From positions 42,469 through 106,468 of the forward strand of contig CAWJWP010000004.1 of NCBI GenBank assembly GCA_963846495.1: DNA of 64,000 nucleotides, written 5' to 3'. Every line of letters begins with the position of its first letter. Positions within the stretch are counted from its first letter, which is position 1. Shown one piece after another: positions 1-8,499 of the stretch. This stretch comes from DASYQD01 sp963846495 (GTDB taxonomy: Bacteria > Acidobacteriota > Thermoanaerobaculia > Multivoradales > JAIOJS01). Made by a program: the position numbers and the translations under genes. The notes beneath the pieces were generated by a model. The model searched no databases. It saw only the letters and a program-made list of their open reading frames with translations, and had not been told where the DNA came from.

Positions 1-849
1 GCCAGCGTCACCGGCTCGCCGCCGCCCGCCGCCACCTTCGCCATGCGGCCGCCGGCGAAGAAGCCGATCCAGGCGCCGTCGGGCGAGAGGAAGGGCACCG
101 CCGCGCCTTCGGTGCCCGGGATGGGCGCGGCGGCGGCGCGGTCGAGGCCGCGCTGCCAGAGCTGCTGCGCGTCGCCGCGCCGCGCGCCGTAGACGAGCAG
201 GTCGCCCGCCGGCGCGAGCGCCAGCGCCGGCGCCACCGGCACGTCGAGCCGCACGTCGGCGGGGAGCAGCAAGGTGGAGCGGCGAAGCGCGGGCGCCGCG
301 CCTTGGCGCGACCCGGCGCGGTAGGCGAGGAACACGACGAGGCCGCCGAGGACGAGCACGAGCGCGATCGCCGCAGCCACGAGCGCCGCTCGCCGTCGAC
401 TGCGGCGCCGCATTCGCGAGCGCCGCCTCACCCGACGCTCGACTCGCATCGCCGCCCGCGAAGCCGCCGCGCTCCACCGCCATCGGCCCCGCCGGGTGCT
501 CGACGACGACCGGCGCCACGAAGCGGTAGCCGCGCCGATGCACCGTCTGCACGTAGACGGGGCGCTGCGCGTCGTCGCCCAGCGCCTCGCGCAACACGCT
601 CACCGCCTCGGCGAGCGCGTCATCGCCGACGAAGGTGCCCGGCCACACGGCCTGCACCAGCGCCTCCTTCGACACCAGCCGCCCGGGCTGCTCGAGCAGG
701 CGCGCGAGCAGCGCCAGCGCGCGCGGCGCCAGCGCCATCTCCTCGCCGCCGCGCCAGAGCGTCTTCTCGACGAGGTCGAAGCGGAAGGGGCCGAAGGCGA
801 GCGCGGCGGCGCGCGCGGGGTGGTTGACGAGCGGCTCGCTCTCGGCCAT
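1..849 (-). CDS. Winged-helix (OmpR/CadC-type) regulator with TM segment and propeller, partial
   Basis: Read from the ATG at 849 towards the window edge, so the C-terminus is missing. Residues ~12-105 form a Trans_reg_C winged helix (starts FGPFRFD, ends VQTVHRRGYRFVAP), the fold of CadC/ToxR-type DNA binders. A basic stretch and one hydrophobic segment (VLVLGGLVVFLAYRA) follow around 370-330. After that come repeats with the look of TolB/WD40 blades (LSPDGAWIGFFAGG). This order, cytoplasmic DNA-binding domain, one membrane pass, extracytoplasmic propeller, is common in Acidobacteriota. The frame changes once near 400-440, between the winged helix and the TM segment; both sides match the family, so I read it as one gene with an indel. 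It diverges from the YceI gene at 989. Target genes are unknown. Confidence 0.75.
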   Translation of the reverse strand, partial: MAESEPLVNHPARAAALAFGPFRFDLVEKTLWRGGEEMALAPRALALLARLLEQPGRLVSKEALVQAVWPGTFVGDDALAEAVSVLREALGDDAQRPVYVQTVHRRGYRFVAPVVVEHPAGPMAVERGGFAGGDASRASGEAALANAAPQSTASGARGCGDRARARPRRPRRVPRLPRRVAPRRGARASPLHLAAPRRRAARRAGGAGAGARAGGRPARLRRAARRRAAALAARPRPRRRRAHPGHRRRGGALPLARRRLDRLLRRRPHGEGGGGRRRAGDAG

Positions 850-988
850 CGGCGCCGTTCAGCCGCCGCTCGGCGAACCTTCAGCAGTGGTGCAGGGAAC
901 GTTCACGACCTTCAGGCGCCGCGGCGCGACCATGCGGAGACCAGCGGCCGAGCGCCGCTCGGCATCCTAACCAATGGAGGAACGCACC

Positions 989-2121
989 ATGCGGACAGCG
1001 ACTCCCCGCACTCTCGCGCCGGCCTTGCTGACCTCGCTCCTCGTCGCTCTCGTCGCCGCCACCGGCAGCGCCGCGCGCGCCGCCGAGCCCGCCGCCAGCG
1101 AAGCCGGCGCCACGCCGGCGCCCACGGGTCCGACGAAGAGCCCGCTCGAACGCGAGCCGGGCGCGCCCGCCACCGCCTTCGACCGCTACTACCGCCCGCT
1201 GCTCCAGATCGACGCCGCGCACTCGACGATCGCCTTCGCGGTGCCGTTCATGGCGCTGTCGAAGACCGACGGCCGCTTCACCACCTTCGAAGGCGCGCTC
1301 TGGTTCGACCCCGACGACCCGGCGAGCGCGGCGGTGCGGGTGAGCATCCTCGCCAAGAGCCTCGACACCGAGAACGAGGCCCGCGACGAGGACTTGCGCT
1401 CGGCGCAGTTCTTCGACGTCGAGCGCTACCCGCGCATCGACTTCACGCAGCAGCCGCGTCGAACGGCGCGGCGACAGCTGGATCGTCACCGGGCCGTTGA
1501 CGCTCCACGGTGTGACGCGCGAGATCACGTTCCCGATGCGGCGCGTCGGCAAGGAGGGGCTCGGCGATCCGTGGGGCAATCTCCGCGCTGGGTTCGAGGG
1601 CGGCTTCACCATCCACCGCGCCGACTTCGGCATCGCCGGCAACGGCCGCTTCTCCGAGCTCGCCGACTTCGCCATCGGTCCCGACGTCGAGGTGACGCTG
1701 CGCATCCAGGCCGTGCTGTGGAACGTCGCACGCTGGACGACCGACGAGAAGTCGGTGGTGCGCGCGCTGCAGCCGGTGCTCGACGCCAAGGGCGCCGAGG
1801 CGGCGGTCGCCGAGTACCACCGCCTCAAGCGCGAGGAGGCGGACAAGTGGATCTTCCCCGAGGGCAGCTTGAGCTTGCTCGGTCATCGCCTGCTGCAGTC
1901 GCGGCGCCCGGCCGAGGGGCTGGCGATGCTGGCGCTCAACGCCGAGGCCTATCCGCAGTCGACGCGCGTCTGGGTCGACCTGGCGCGGGCGCGGGCGGTC
2001 AACGGCGACCTCGCCGGCGCCGCGGCCGCCGTGCGCAAGGCGCTGGCGCTCGACGAGCACGACACGATGGCGGCGATGCTGCTGAGCAAGCTCGAGCCGG
2101 CGACGGCGCGCCGCGCCGTAG
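989..2121 (+). CDS. YceI-family protein with C-terminal TPR-like region (frameshifted)
   Basis: Secreted YceI-like lipocalin fold, which in the family binds isoprenoid-type lipids in the periplasm. The start at 989 is chosen because GGAGG lies at 976-980; a signal peptide ending near ARAAEP follows. YceI hallmarks are IDAAHSTIAFAVPFM, SILAKSLDTEN and FFDVERYPRIDF, then in a second frame LTLHGVTREITFPM and RADFGIAGNGRFSE. One extra base near 1449 separates the two frames. After the YceI domain (to ~1730) about 130 residues look like TPR or helical repeats (SLLGHRLLQSRRPAEGLAMLALNAEAYP broken in two: a helix pair plus ALDEHDT). The C-terminal end is uncertain: the second frame stays open to 2339 over the opposite-strand gene, whereas the TAG at 2119-2121 gives a sensible end with one more shift. 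A YceI-TPR fusion is unusual. Confidence 0.75.
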
Positions 2122-2181
2122 CGGTCGCGCCCGCCGTGCGCCGAACGGCGAGCTGTCGCGACTGCCGACGCTACCGCGCGC

Positions 2182-2743
2182 TCAATGCGGCCACAGCCAC
2201 GCGAACACCGCCGCCGTGGCCACCGCGTAGAGCGTGCCGTCGAGGATGTTCTTCGCCGTCATCCCCCACGGGAAGCCCTTCCAGATCGAGTCGACCATGT
2301 TGGCGAGGGCGTAGACGAGGAACGCGATGCCGCCGGTGACGCAAGCGACGGTGCCGCGGTCCGCACCCGGCGCCAGCACGGCGCCGGCGACGAAGGCGAT
2401 GCCGAGGCTGACGAGCAGCGTGTAGACGAACCAGACGCCGAGGTACTTGCCCATCTTCGGCTGCCCGGTGGGCATCACCGTCAGCATCCCCACCGGCCCC
2501 TGCGCGAACTTCGCCTGCACCTCCGGCTTGCTCATCTCCTTCGGGCTCGGCGCACCACGGGAAGTGGTAGAGGCCCGGCGACAGGCCGGCGAGGCGCAGC
2601 GCCGCCATGGTGTCGTCCTCGCGCGGCAGCTGGCGGTAGTCGCTGCGGTGGTAGGTGAGCACCATGTGCGCGATGGCGCTGACGACGAAGACGGCGATGG
2701 CGGCGGCGACGATCGGCAGCCAGAGCGACAGCACGGAAGTCAT
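2182..2743 (-). CDS. Predicted integral membrane protein, about 185 aa (frameshifted)
   Basis: Four hydrophobic segments: LPIVAAAIAVFVVSAIAHM at the N-terminus, then in a second frame VWFVYTLLVSLGIAFVAG, GTVACVTGGIAFLVYAL and TLYAVATAAVFAWLWPH. The start at 2743 is backed by AGGAGG a few bases upstream. The frame changes once near 2545-2555, between YHFPWC and MSKPEVQAKF. The conserved centre MLTVMPTGQPKMGKYL is one I associate with a small uncharacterised membrane family in Acidobacteriota and Gammaproteobacteria; no function is known to me. It ends convergently against the YceI-TPR gene. Confidence 0.7.
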
Positions 2744-2843
2744 GCGGCTCCTCCTCTCCCGGAATGTAGGGATGCGACGCGCGGCAGCCTAACACCGCGC
2801 TCGCCGCGCGGAGCAGCGCAGCGACGGGCTTCGCGGCGGCCGG

Positions 2844-4658
2844 CTAGAACGCCGCCGTGTCGGCCTGGCCGCAGAGCGTGCCGGGCGCGTTGCGGTAGCT
2901 GCGCATGGCGTTCGTCGCGGTGTCGGTGACGGTGACCATGTACTCGACGTCGGAGAGGGCGCCGAAGAAGACCCAGAACTTGCCGTTCAACGGCCGGCCG
3001 TCGAGGACCTTCACCGTCAGCTCGAGGTTGTCGGGGCCGAAGAACCAGAACGAGCCGGACTCCGCGTCGGCGGCGACGGCGTGCGCCGAGCCGAAGGTGC
3101 CGCTGGGCAGGCGCCAAGTGCCTCGACACGGAAGCGGTTGCCGGCGAGGCAGAGCGCGTAGGGGCCGCTCACGCATCCCTGGACGGGTGGGATGGGGTTC
3201 GTCGGCGTCGAGGCGGCGGCCGTCGCCGGCGCGCCGAGGAAGCTCCAAGCCTGCGATAGCGGAGACGGCGAACGAGGTGGTCGCGGCGCTCGCGTTCGCG
3301 AGACTCGCAGGCGGCGGCGGGCTCGGGAACGCCCGGGTGTCGGCGCCGCCGCAGAGCGTCCCCGGCGCGTTGTGGTAGCGGCGGATGGCGCCCGTCGAGC
3401 GGTCGGTCACCGTCAGCCAGTACTCGACGTCGGAGAGCGCGCCCCAGAACACCCACACGTGTCCGTTCACCGGCGCCGCGTCGAGCACCTTCACCGTCAG
3501 CTCGGTGTTGCCGGCGGCGAAGAACCAGAAGCGCCCGCTCTCGCGCGAAAAGCCGATCGGCGTGCCGACGCCGCGGCGGCCGTCGGCCGTGCGCCACGTC
3601 GCCTGCACCGAGAACCGCTCGCTGTGGAGCATGAGCGGCGGCGACGCGGGATGCTCGGCGGTGAAGTCGCGGAAGGCGCCGTAGGCCGGCTTCGTCGAGC
3701 CGTCGGCGCGCAGCACGCCCCAGCTGAAGTCGGCGCTGCCGTCCTGCAGCTCGTAGAAGAAGATCTTGTCCACCCAATCGCGCGTGCCGGCGCCGGTGAG
3801 CCAGTCGCCGAGCAGGCCGCGATACTCGCTCGCCTGCCGCGACTCGCCGACGTCGCCGCTCTCCCATCCCGTCTCGGTCAGCCAGAACGGCTTGTCGCGC
3901 GCGTTGGCGTACTTGAGCACCTCGCGCACCGACGGCGCGACGAGGCCCCACAAGCTCGGATTGTTGGCGAACTGCGTCGAGCCGTCGAGCTTCGTCGTCA
4001 CGTCGCGGTAGCTGTCGCCGTCGTAGAGGTGGTGGGTGACGACGTCGAGGCGGTCGCCCGCCGTCTGCAGCGTCTCGAGCAGCCAGTGGTGCCAGTCGCG
4101 CGACTGCAGGTGCGCGAGCGCCGGGCCGGCGATCAGCGCCTGCGGATCGGCGGCCTTGATGGCGTCGGCGCCGGGGATGAGGATCTGCTGCCAGTACTGC
4201 TGCCGCGAGCCGGCCCAGAACTTCGTCAGGTTGGGCTCGTTCCACAGCTCCCAGGCGGCGATCTTGCCGCGGTAGCGCTTCGCCGCCTTGTTGCAGAACG
4301 CCTTCCAGTCCTCGACGTCGCGCGGCACGCCGGAGATCTCGGCGCCGTCGGTCGCCCACCCCGGCGTGTAGGCGATGATGGCGAGGATCGACAGGCCGCG
4401 CTGCTGCGCCGCCGCGACCAGCGCGTCGTAGTGCTGCCACTCGTAGACGCCGCGCTGCGGCTGGATGGCGGCCCAGATGAAGTCGATGCGCACCCAGCCG
4501 ATCCCGGCGCGCTCGACGCGGTCGAATTGCGAGACGAGCTGCGAGCCGCCGGGTGCGTGCACGTTGACGCCGTAGGGCGAGAGGTCGTCGGCGGCCGCGG
4601 CGCGCGGACGCGAGCGCGAAAGCAGGGCGAGCCAACGAGAAGTGCGAAGGCGGCACAT
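2844..4658 (-). CDS. Secreted glycoside-hydrolase-like (clan GH-A type) protein with two C-terminal ALSDVEY repeats
   Basis: Residues ~25-330 look like a (beta/alpha)8 hydrolase of clan GH-A (GH5/GH39-like): YGVNVHAPGG at strand 1, WELWNEPN with the acid/base Glu near residue 140, and WLTETGWES with the nucleophile Glu near residue 262. About 100-residue repeats follow, each with FWFF, ELTVKVLDG and the sequence GALSDVEY-TVTD, ending in an ADTxAF tail. This repeat is a typical C-terminus of secreted Acidobacteriota proteins, possibly a sorting or Ig-like domain. Two single-base shifts lie at 3110-3240 between the repeats. The start ATG at 4658 precedes a poor signal peptide, and a shift there is likely. 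Polysaccharide substrate unknown. An open frame continues upstream to 5495 only because the HD-GYP fragment is in phase. Confidence 0.75.
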   Translation of the reverse strand: MCRLRTSRWLALLSRSRPRAAAADDLSPYGVNVHAPGGSQLVSQFDRVERAGIGWVRIDFIWAAIQPQRGVYEWQHYDALVAAAQQRGLSILAIIAYTPGWATDGAEISGVPRDVEDWKAFCNKAAKRYRGKIAAWELWNEPNLTKFWAGSRQQYWQQILIPGADAIKAADPQALIAGPALAHLQSRDWHHWLLETLQTAGDRLDVVTHHLYDGDSYRDVTTKLDGSTQFANNPSLWGLVAPSVREVLKYANARDKPFWLTETGWESGDVGESRQASEYRGLLGDWLTGAGTRDWVDKIFFYELQDGSADFSWGVLRADGSTKPAYGAFRDFTAEHPASPPLMLHSERFSVQATWRTADGRRGVGTPIGFSRESGRFWFFAAGNTELTVKVLDAAPVNGHVWVFWGALSDVEYWLTVTDRSTGAIRRYHNAPGTLCGGADTRAFPSPPPPASLANASAATTSFAVSAIAGLELPRRAGDGRRLDADEPHPTRPGMRERPLRALPRRQPLPCRGTWRLPSGTFGSAHAVAADAESGSFWFFGPDNLELTVKVLDGRPLNGKFWVFFGALSDVEYMVTVTDTATNAMRSYRNAPGTLCGQADTAAF

Positions 4659-4710
4659 CGGGCGATCGGATGCGGATCGCTGTGGATCCCGCCACAGGCG
4701 AGGCGTGACG

Positions 4711-4885
4711 CATCGAGATCGCTTCGTCGCTCCGCTCCTCGCGATGACAGTTAACGCGCCGCTCGCTTCTTGGGACGAGGGCTGACGCTCCTCGCGATGA
4801 ACCGGTCGACCCGTCGCTGCGCTCCTCGCGGTGATGGTTGACTTGTCATCGCGAGCGCAGCGAAGCGATCTCGATCGCTCGCGCG
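4711..4885. repeat. Cluster of REP-like hairpin elements
   Basis: Three partial copies of a dispersed palindromic family whose arms read TCGAGATCGCTTCG and TCGCGATGAC (4711-4749, 4788-4838, 4843-4885). Other copies lie at 13,050, 19,456 and 35,545. The last copy runs straight into the duplicated HD-GYP 3' end. No coding potential is supported here. Confidence 0.8.
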
Positions 4886-5291
4886 CCGCTACTCCCAGGG
4901 CAGCTCGTCGAGCACGCGCAGGAAACGCGTCCACGACAGCCGGATCGAACTGCGCGCCGCGCTCGGCGCCGAGGACGCGCCGCGCCTCGCCGGGCGGCAG
5001 CGCCTTGCGGTAGGGACGGTCGGTCGTCATGGCGTCGAAGCTGTCGACGACGGCGATGATGCGGGCGCCGAGCGGGATCGCTTCGCCGGCGAGCTGATGC
5101 GGGTAGCCGGGGAAGTCGACGCCGACGCGGCCGTCCCAGCGCTCCTGATGGTGCATGACGAGCGGCGCCGCCTCGCGCAGCTCTTCGATGCGCATCAAGA
5201 GGCGCGCGCCGATCTCGGGGTGCCGCTGCATGAGGATGCACTCGTCCTCGTCGAGCGGCCCGGGTTTGTTGAGGATCGACTCAGGGATGCC
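4867..5291 (-). pseudogene. HD-GYP 3'-end fragment, duplicate of 8546-8970
   Basis: Exactly 425 bp, colinear without gaps with the 3' end of the full HD-GYP gene (8546-8970). Translation begins IPESILNKPGPL and runs through HHQERWDG, PGYPHQL and DSFDAMTTDRPYRKAL. It lacks the HD metal-binding pair and all upstream sequence, so it cannot be active. It differs from the parent at scattered positions (DEDECILM against DDDERVVM; MRIEELREAA against MRIEGLREAA), so it is a diverged duplicate and not a simple assembly repeat. Both copies share the TTTCC run that shifts the frame just before the ancestral end FLRVLDELPWE. Confidence 0.9.
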
Positions 5292-5372
5292 CATCCAATT
5301 GCGCCACGAGCTGCGCACCGCCAGGTGCGTGCACGTTGACGCCGCGAAGAGAGATCGTCGGCGCGGGCCGAA
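5292..5372 (-). pseudogene. Remnant resembling the 5' end of the glycoside-hydrolase gene
   Basis: On the minus strand this stretch resembles the mature N-terminus of the 2844-4658 gene (ADDLS, then GVNVHAPGG and QLV), compare plus-strand 5300-5370 with 4515-4600. It is truncated at the HD-GYP fragment and has lost its frame. The segment from 4,510 to 5,372 is thus a mosaic in which a GH 5' end appears on both sides of the HD-GYP fragment. Confidence 0.6.
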
Positions 5373-5384
5373 CCGACGGCACTG

Positions 5385-5402
5385 CGTCATTTTGAAATGA
5401 CG
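5385..5402. repeat. 18-bp palindrome beside the NACHT-LRR gene
   Basis: Arms CGTCATTT and AAATGACG around a 2-bp centre. It sits in an AT-richer stretch between the GH remnant and the 3' end of the NACHT-LRR gene, 68 bp past its stop. It could be a terminator core or an element boundary; there is no U-run. Confidence 0.5.
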
Positions 5403-5469
5403 CCCGATCCAAAACGACCCAGTGCCGAACCGACACGGGAGCTTTCTACCCCACGATAACCCGCTGGCC

Positions 5470-8400
5470 TTAGTCCATGAAGGGAGTCTCGCCAATCAGT
5501 CCGTCAGTGGCGGTGACAGCAACTCGATCTGCCAAGCACGCAGGAATCTCGCCCATCCCTTCCCGATGGATTCTAAGCGTCCTCAAGCCCGGCACGCTCT
5601 CAAGACCAGTCAACGAGCCCGGTCGCAATCCTGTCAAATCGAGTTCACGAAGCCTTGGGAGAGTGCTAAGGACCGTCACATCGCGGACTCGCGTATGCGC
5701 AATACTGAGTACCTCGAGGTCGTGAAGACTCGCGAGAAACCCGATGTCATTGACAGGCATGCGCGCGAGTGTCAAGGAGCGCAGCCGGAGCAAACTCCCC
5801 ACTGCAGAAAAATCTGGATTCCCCGCTCGGCCCTGGATCTCCAGAACCTCGGCATTAGGAAAATTCTTCACGAACGCCAGCGACTCTATCCAAAGGACAC
5901 GAACGCTCACATCAAGCGCGCTCTCCAGTGGCGCCAGGGTCTCCAGCAGCTGCTGGGTTGTCCGAAAGCCCTTGAGTCTTAGGGTCCTCAAGGATCGCAA
6001 CTCGCTTAATGGCGAGAGGTCCTTAACGGCAATCTCGAATAGAACTAGCTCCTCCAAGCGGCCGAGGCGAGGGAAACCATCCCACGACTTCAGTTCGTCG
6101 AGCCAAAGCCTTGGGCTCGCGCTCAAAACTTCAGAGGCGTAGTCATCGCGATCAAATCGATCCCAGGCCCTCCCGATCGCGAGGCAAACCTCGGGTCGCT
6201 CATCGCGAGCGTATGTGGCGAGCTCGGCCTTGGCTTTGGAGCTTCCGATCAGTCCCAGTGTTGCCACGCACATAGCCGCTTGCGTTGATGGACGTGTCGG
6301 TTCCCACGTGAGCAGTGCGACAGCCGCATCACCGGCAGCCGCCGCTAGTCTCACTTCCTCGAGATCGGCCGGCGGGAAAAGCTGAGCGACTTCGGCCATC
6401 ACCCGTTGTCGCACCTCTGCCGGCAGCTCCAGACATGTCTCCAAACAAGCCAACGCGAGGACCCTTGAGCGCCATCGAGTCTGCCGCCCGGGCGCCGGCG
6501 GCTAATCAATGCATTCAATATGGCCTCAGCCTCCTTCGGCCGCGCAAGGCCGACTGCGAGCACCGTCGTTTCGCGCCATTGATCCGCGTCAGCCTGCTGA
6601 ACCAAGTATCCTAGGTCCTCCTGCTTCACGACCTCCATCGCAGCAAGGAATTCCTGAAAGGTTCTGTGCGTGAAATCAACACGACCTTCGATCGGTTCAC
6701 GAATTAATCCGCTGCGTTCCACGAGGTGTTGCGTTACACCATCGGCTGGGATGTCGGGGCGGTCAAAAGGCGCGAGTTTGGCGCCTATTCGCCAAGCAGC
6801 GGTTCGGGTGGGAACGTCCGCATACCCATTTCGCATCATCCAGTATGCTAAATCCTGCAGAATCGACAATTTTTGAGCGTCTGCGAGATCGGGATAGCCA
6901 GGATCATGCCTGATGAACCGGCCTCGATCCCTTCCGAGTAGCATCTCGCAGCATTCGCGGTACAGCGATAGCCGCTCTGACGGCAGCTGCTGGCGCCGCT
7001 CGCGATGAAGGGCACAGATCATTGCGCACAGAAGGGGGGTGGAGGCCAGCCGCGAAGCGGCAGCCGGTCTCGCAACAGACGTCGCAGCCCAGCCGCCAAA
7101 GCGTCAATCTCATCGGATTCCTCGCTGCTAGACACCCCTGCCAGAGCGCGATGCCAATGCTCTACAAAGCGCTCCACCTCCTCAGCATCCATAGACCTAA
7201 GGCTTGCCTCGACGAAGCCCTCTTCGCTGCGCCAGTCCTCCCATTGAGGCCATCGATCACTTCGAATGGCCGTCGGACGCGATGTCAATATGTAGAATGG
7301 CAAAGGGTAGATGCGAACTATCTCGGCGAGTTGATCAAGCATCCCCTGCCGCTGCTTCGCCGGCACCTCGTCAACTCCGTCCACGATTACTAATGCCCGC
7401 CCCTTATCCAATTGCTGGTGCACCCAACCTGCCGGCATGCTGCCGGCTATCGCCGAGCGACCATCTCCGGGAACTCCTCGGGCTTTGGGAATCCTTTATC
7501 GACGCGCTGGCGGAGCCGAATGAAAAAGGGGACGGTATGATTCCAGGCGGTCAGGGTTGGTCCAAAGTCGCGCTTGGCGGACCGTACCGCTAACCACTGC
7601 GCGAGCGTCGTCTTCCCGGAGCCCGGCTCGCCAGTAATGACAACCCGCCTCACCCTCCCTAGCAGCTCATCGACTCTCAGACCGGCAGGCCTCGCGGCTT
7701 GGACCGTTCCGGCCGGTGCGAGTACTTGCATCAAGAACGTGGCCTCATCGTGCGACGAGGCCCCACGCACTGCGTGCTCCGCGTGCAGCATGACGTACGC
7801 GAGACTCAGATCTTGGAGGCGAGATACGGCGTCAAGCCTCGGAAGACCGAACAGCTCCAGCCGGTTCAGGTGCTGTTCGACCACTGTGCGATAGCGGACC
7901 TCGAATTCCGCCGCGTTTATCGACGACCGGTCCTCCACTCGATATAAGACCTGAAGGATTCTGTCTTGACCGTCCAGCGTCGCGGCGAAAGCGCTGCGCT
8001 GAAACCTGACAGGGTCGCCGAAAGGCTAACCACCTCAGAAGCAATCTCTGCCAGGAGTCGGTCATAAATATGCAGCTCATCTATTGACAACAGCGCGCGA
8101 AGTTCGGGACGGACGCTGGACAGATGGCGACCCAGAAGGCTTGGGTCAAGATTGCAAGCAACGAGCAAGTCAGCTGTTATTTCGGCATTCTCCAGCGTCG
8201 TCGCCGCTTCCGTCACTATCGCTGTCCTCGAACCAGGATCGAGGCTTTTTGCCTCAGCGTCCAAAAACGGCTGTAATTTGGCGATCACGCCGTCGGCTAT
8301 CTCACCGATTCTCTTAGCGGGGTCGGCTGCCGCCTTCCCTCGCAGAATGCCATCTTGAGCAAGACTCACAAGCTCGGTGGCAGCGTCCGATAGGAGCACT

Positions 8401-8480
8401 CCCTTCCCGAGCCATTGTCTAAGCATTGACTTGCTCAGTGCGGCGCCAAGACGGACAGCGAAGGTTGTCAATACACTCAA
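5470..8480 (-). CDS. NACHT-LRR STAND NTPase (NLR-like), broken by four frameshifts
   Basis: One gene of about 1,000 residues read over five frames (changes near 7925, 7442, 7020 and 6450). TTG at 8480 is the best start, with GGGGAG eight bases upstream. Residues 1-190 are an all-helical N-terminal domain. The NACHT core follows: Walker A GEPGSGKTTLAQW (~283), Walker B ALVIVDGVDE (~363), sensor YILTSRP, and the winged-helix part VDFTHRTFQEFLAAMEV. The C-terminal ~250 residues are leucine-rich repeats (LRSLTLARMPVNDIGF, LEVLSIAHTRVRDV, LRELDLTG). This is the architecture of bacterial NACHT (bNACHT) proteins, several of which defend against phage. GC content is clearly below that of the neighbours, which suggests transfer. 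No separate effector gene is adjacent, so signalling would have to come from the N-terminal domain. Whether the shifts are errors or decay cannot be told here. Confidence 0.85.
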
Positions 8481-8499
8481 GATTCAAACTCCCCGAAGT

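Noticed and set aside
2844..5495. 883-codon open frame joining HD-GYP and glycoside-hydrolase text
   Set aside because: The frame is open by chance through REP elements (SITARSAATG-like text); the HD-GYP piece is a fragment and the GH gene has its own start.
5470..8480. Programmed frameshifting in the NACHT gene
   Set aside because: Four changes without slippery heptamers or common signals; sequencing errors or decay are simpler.
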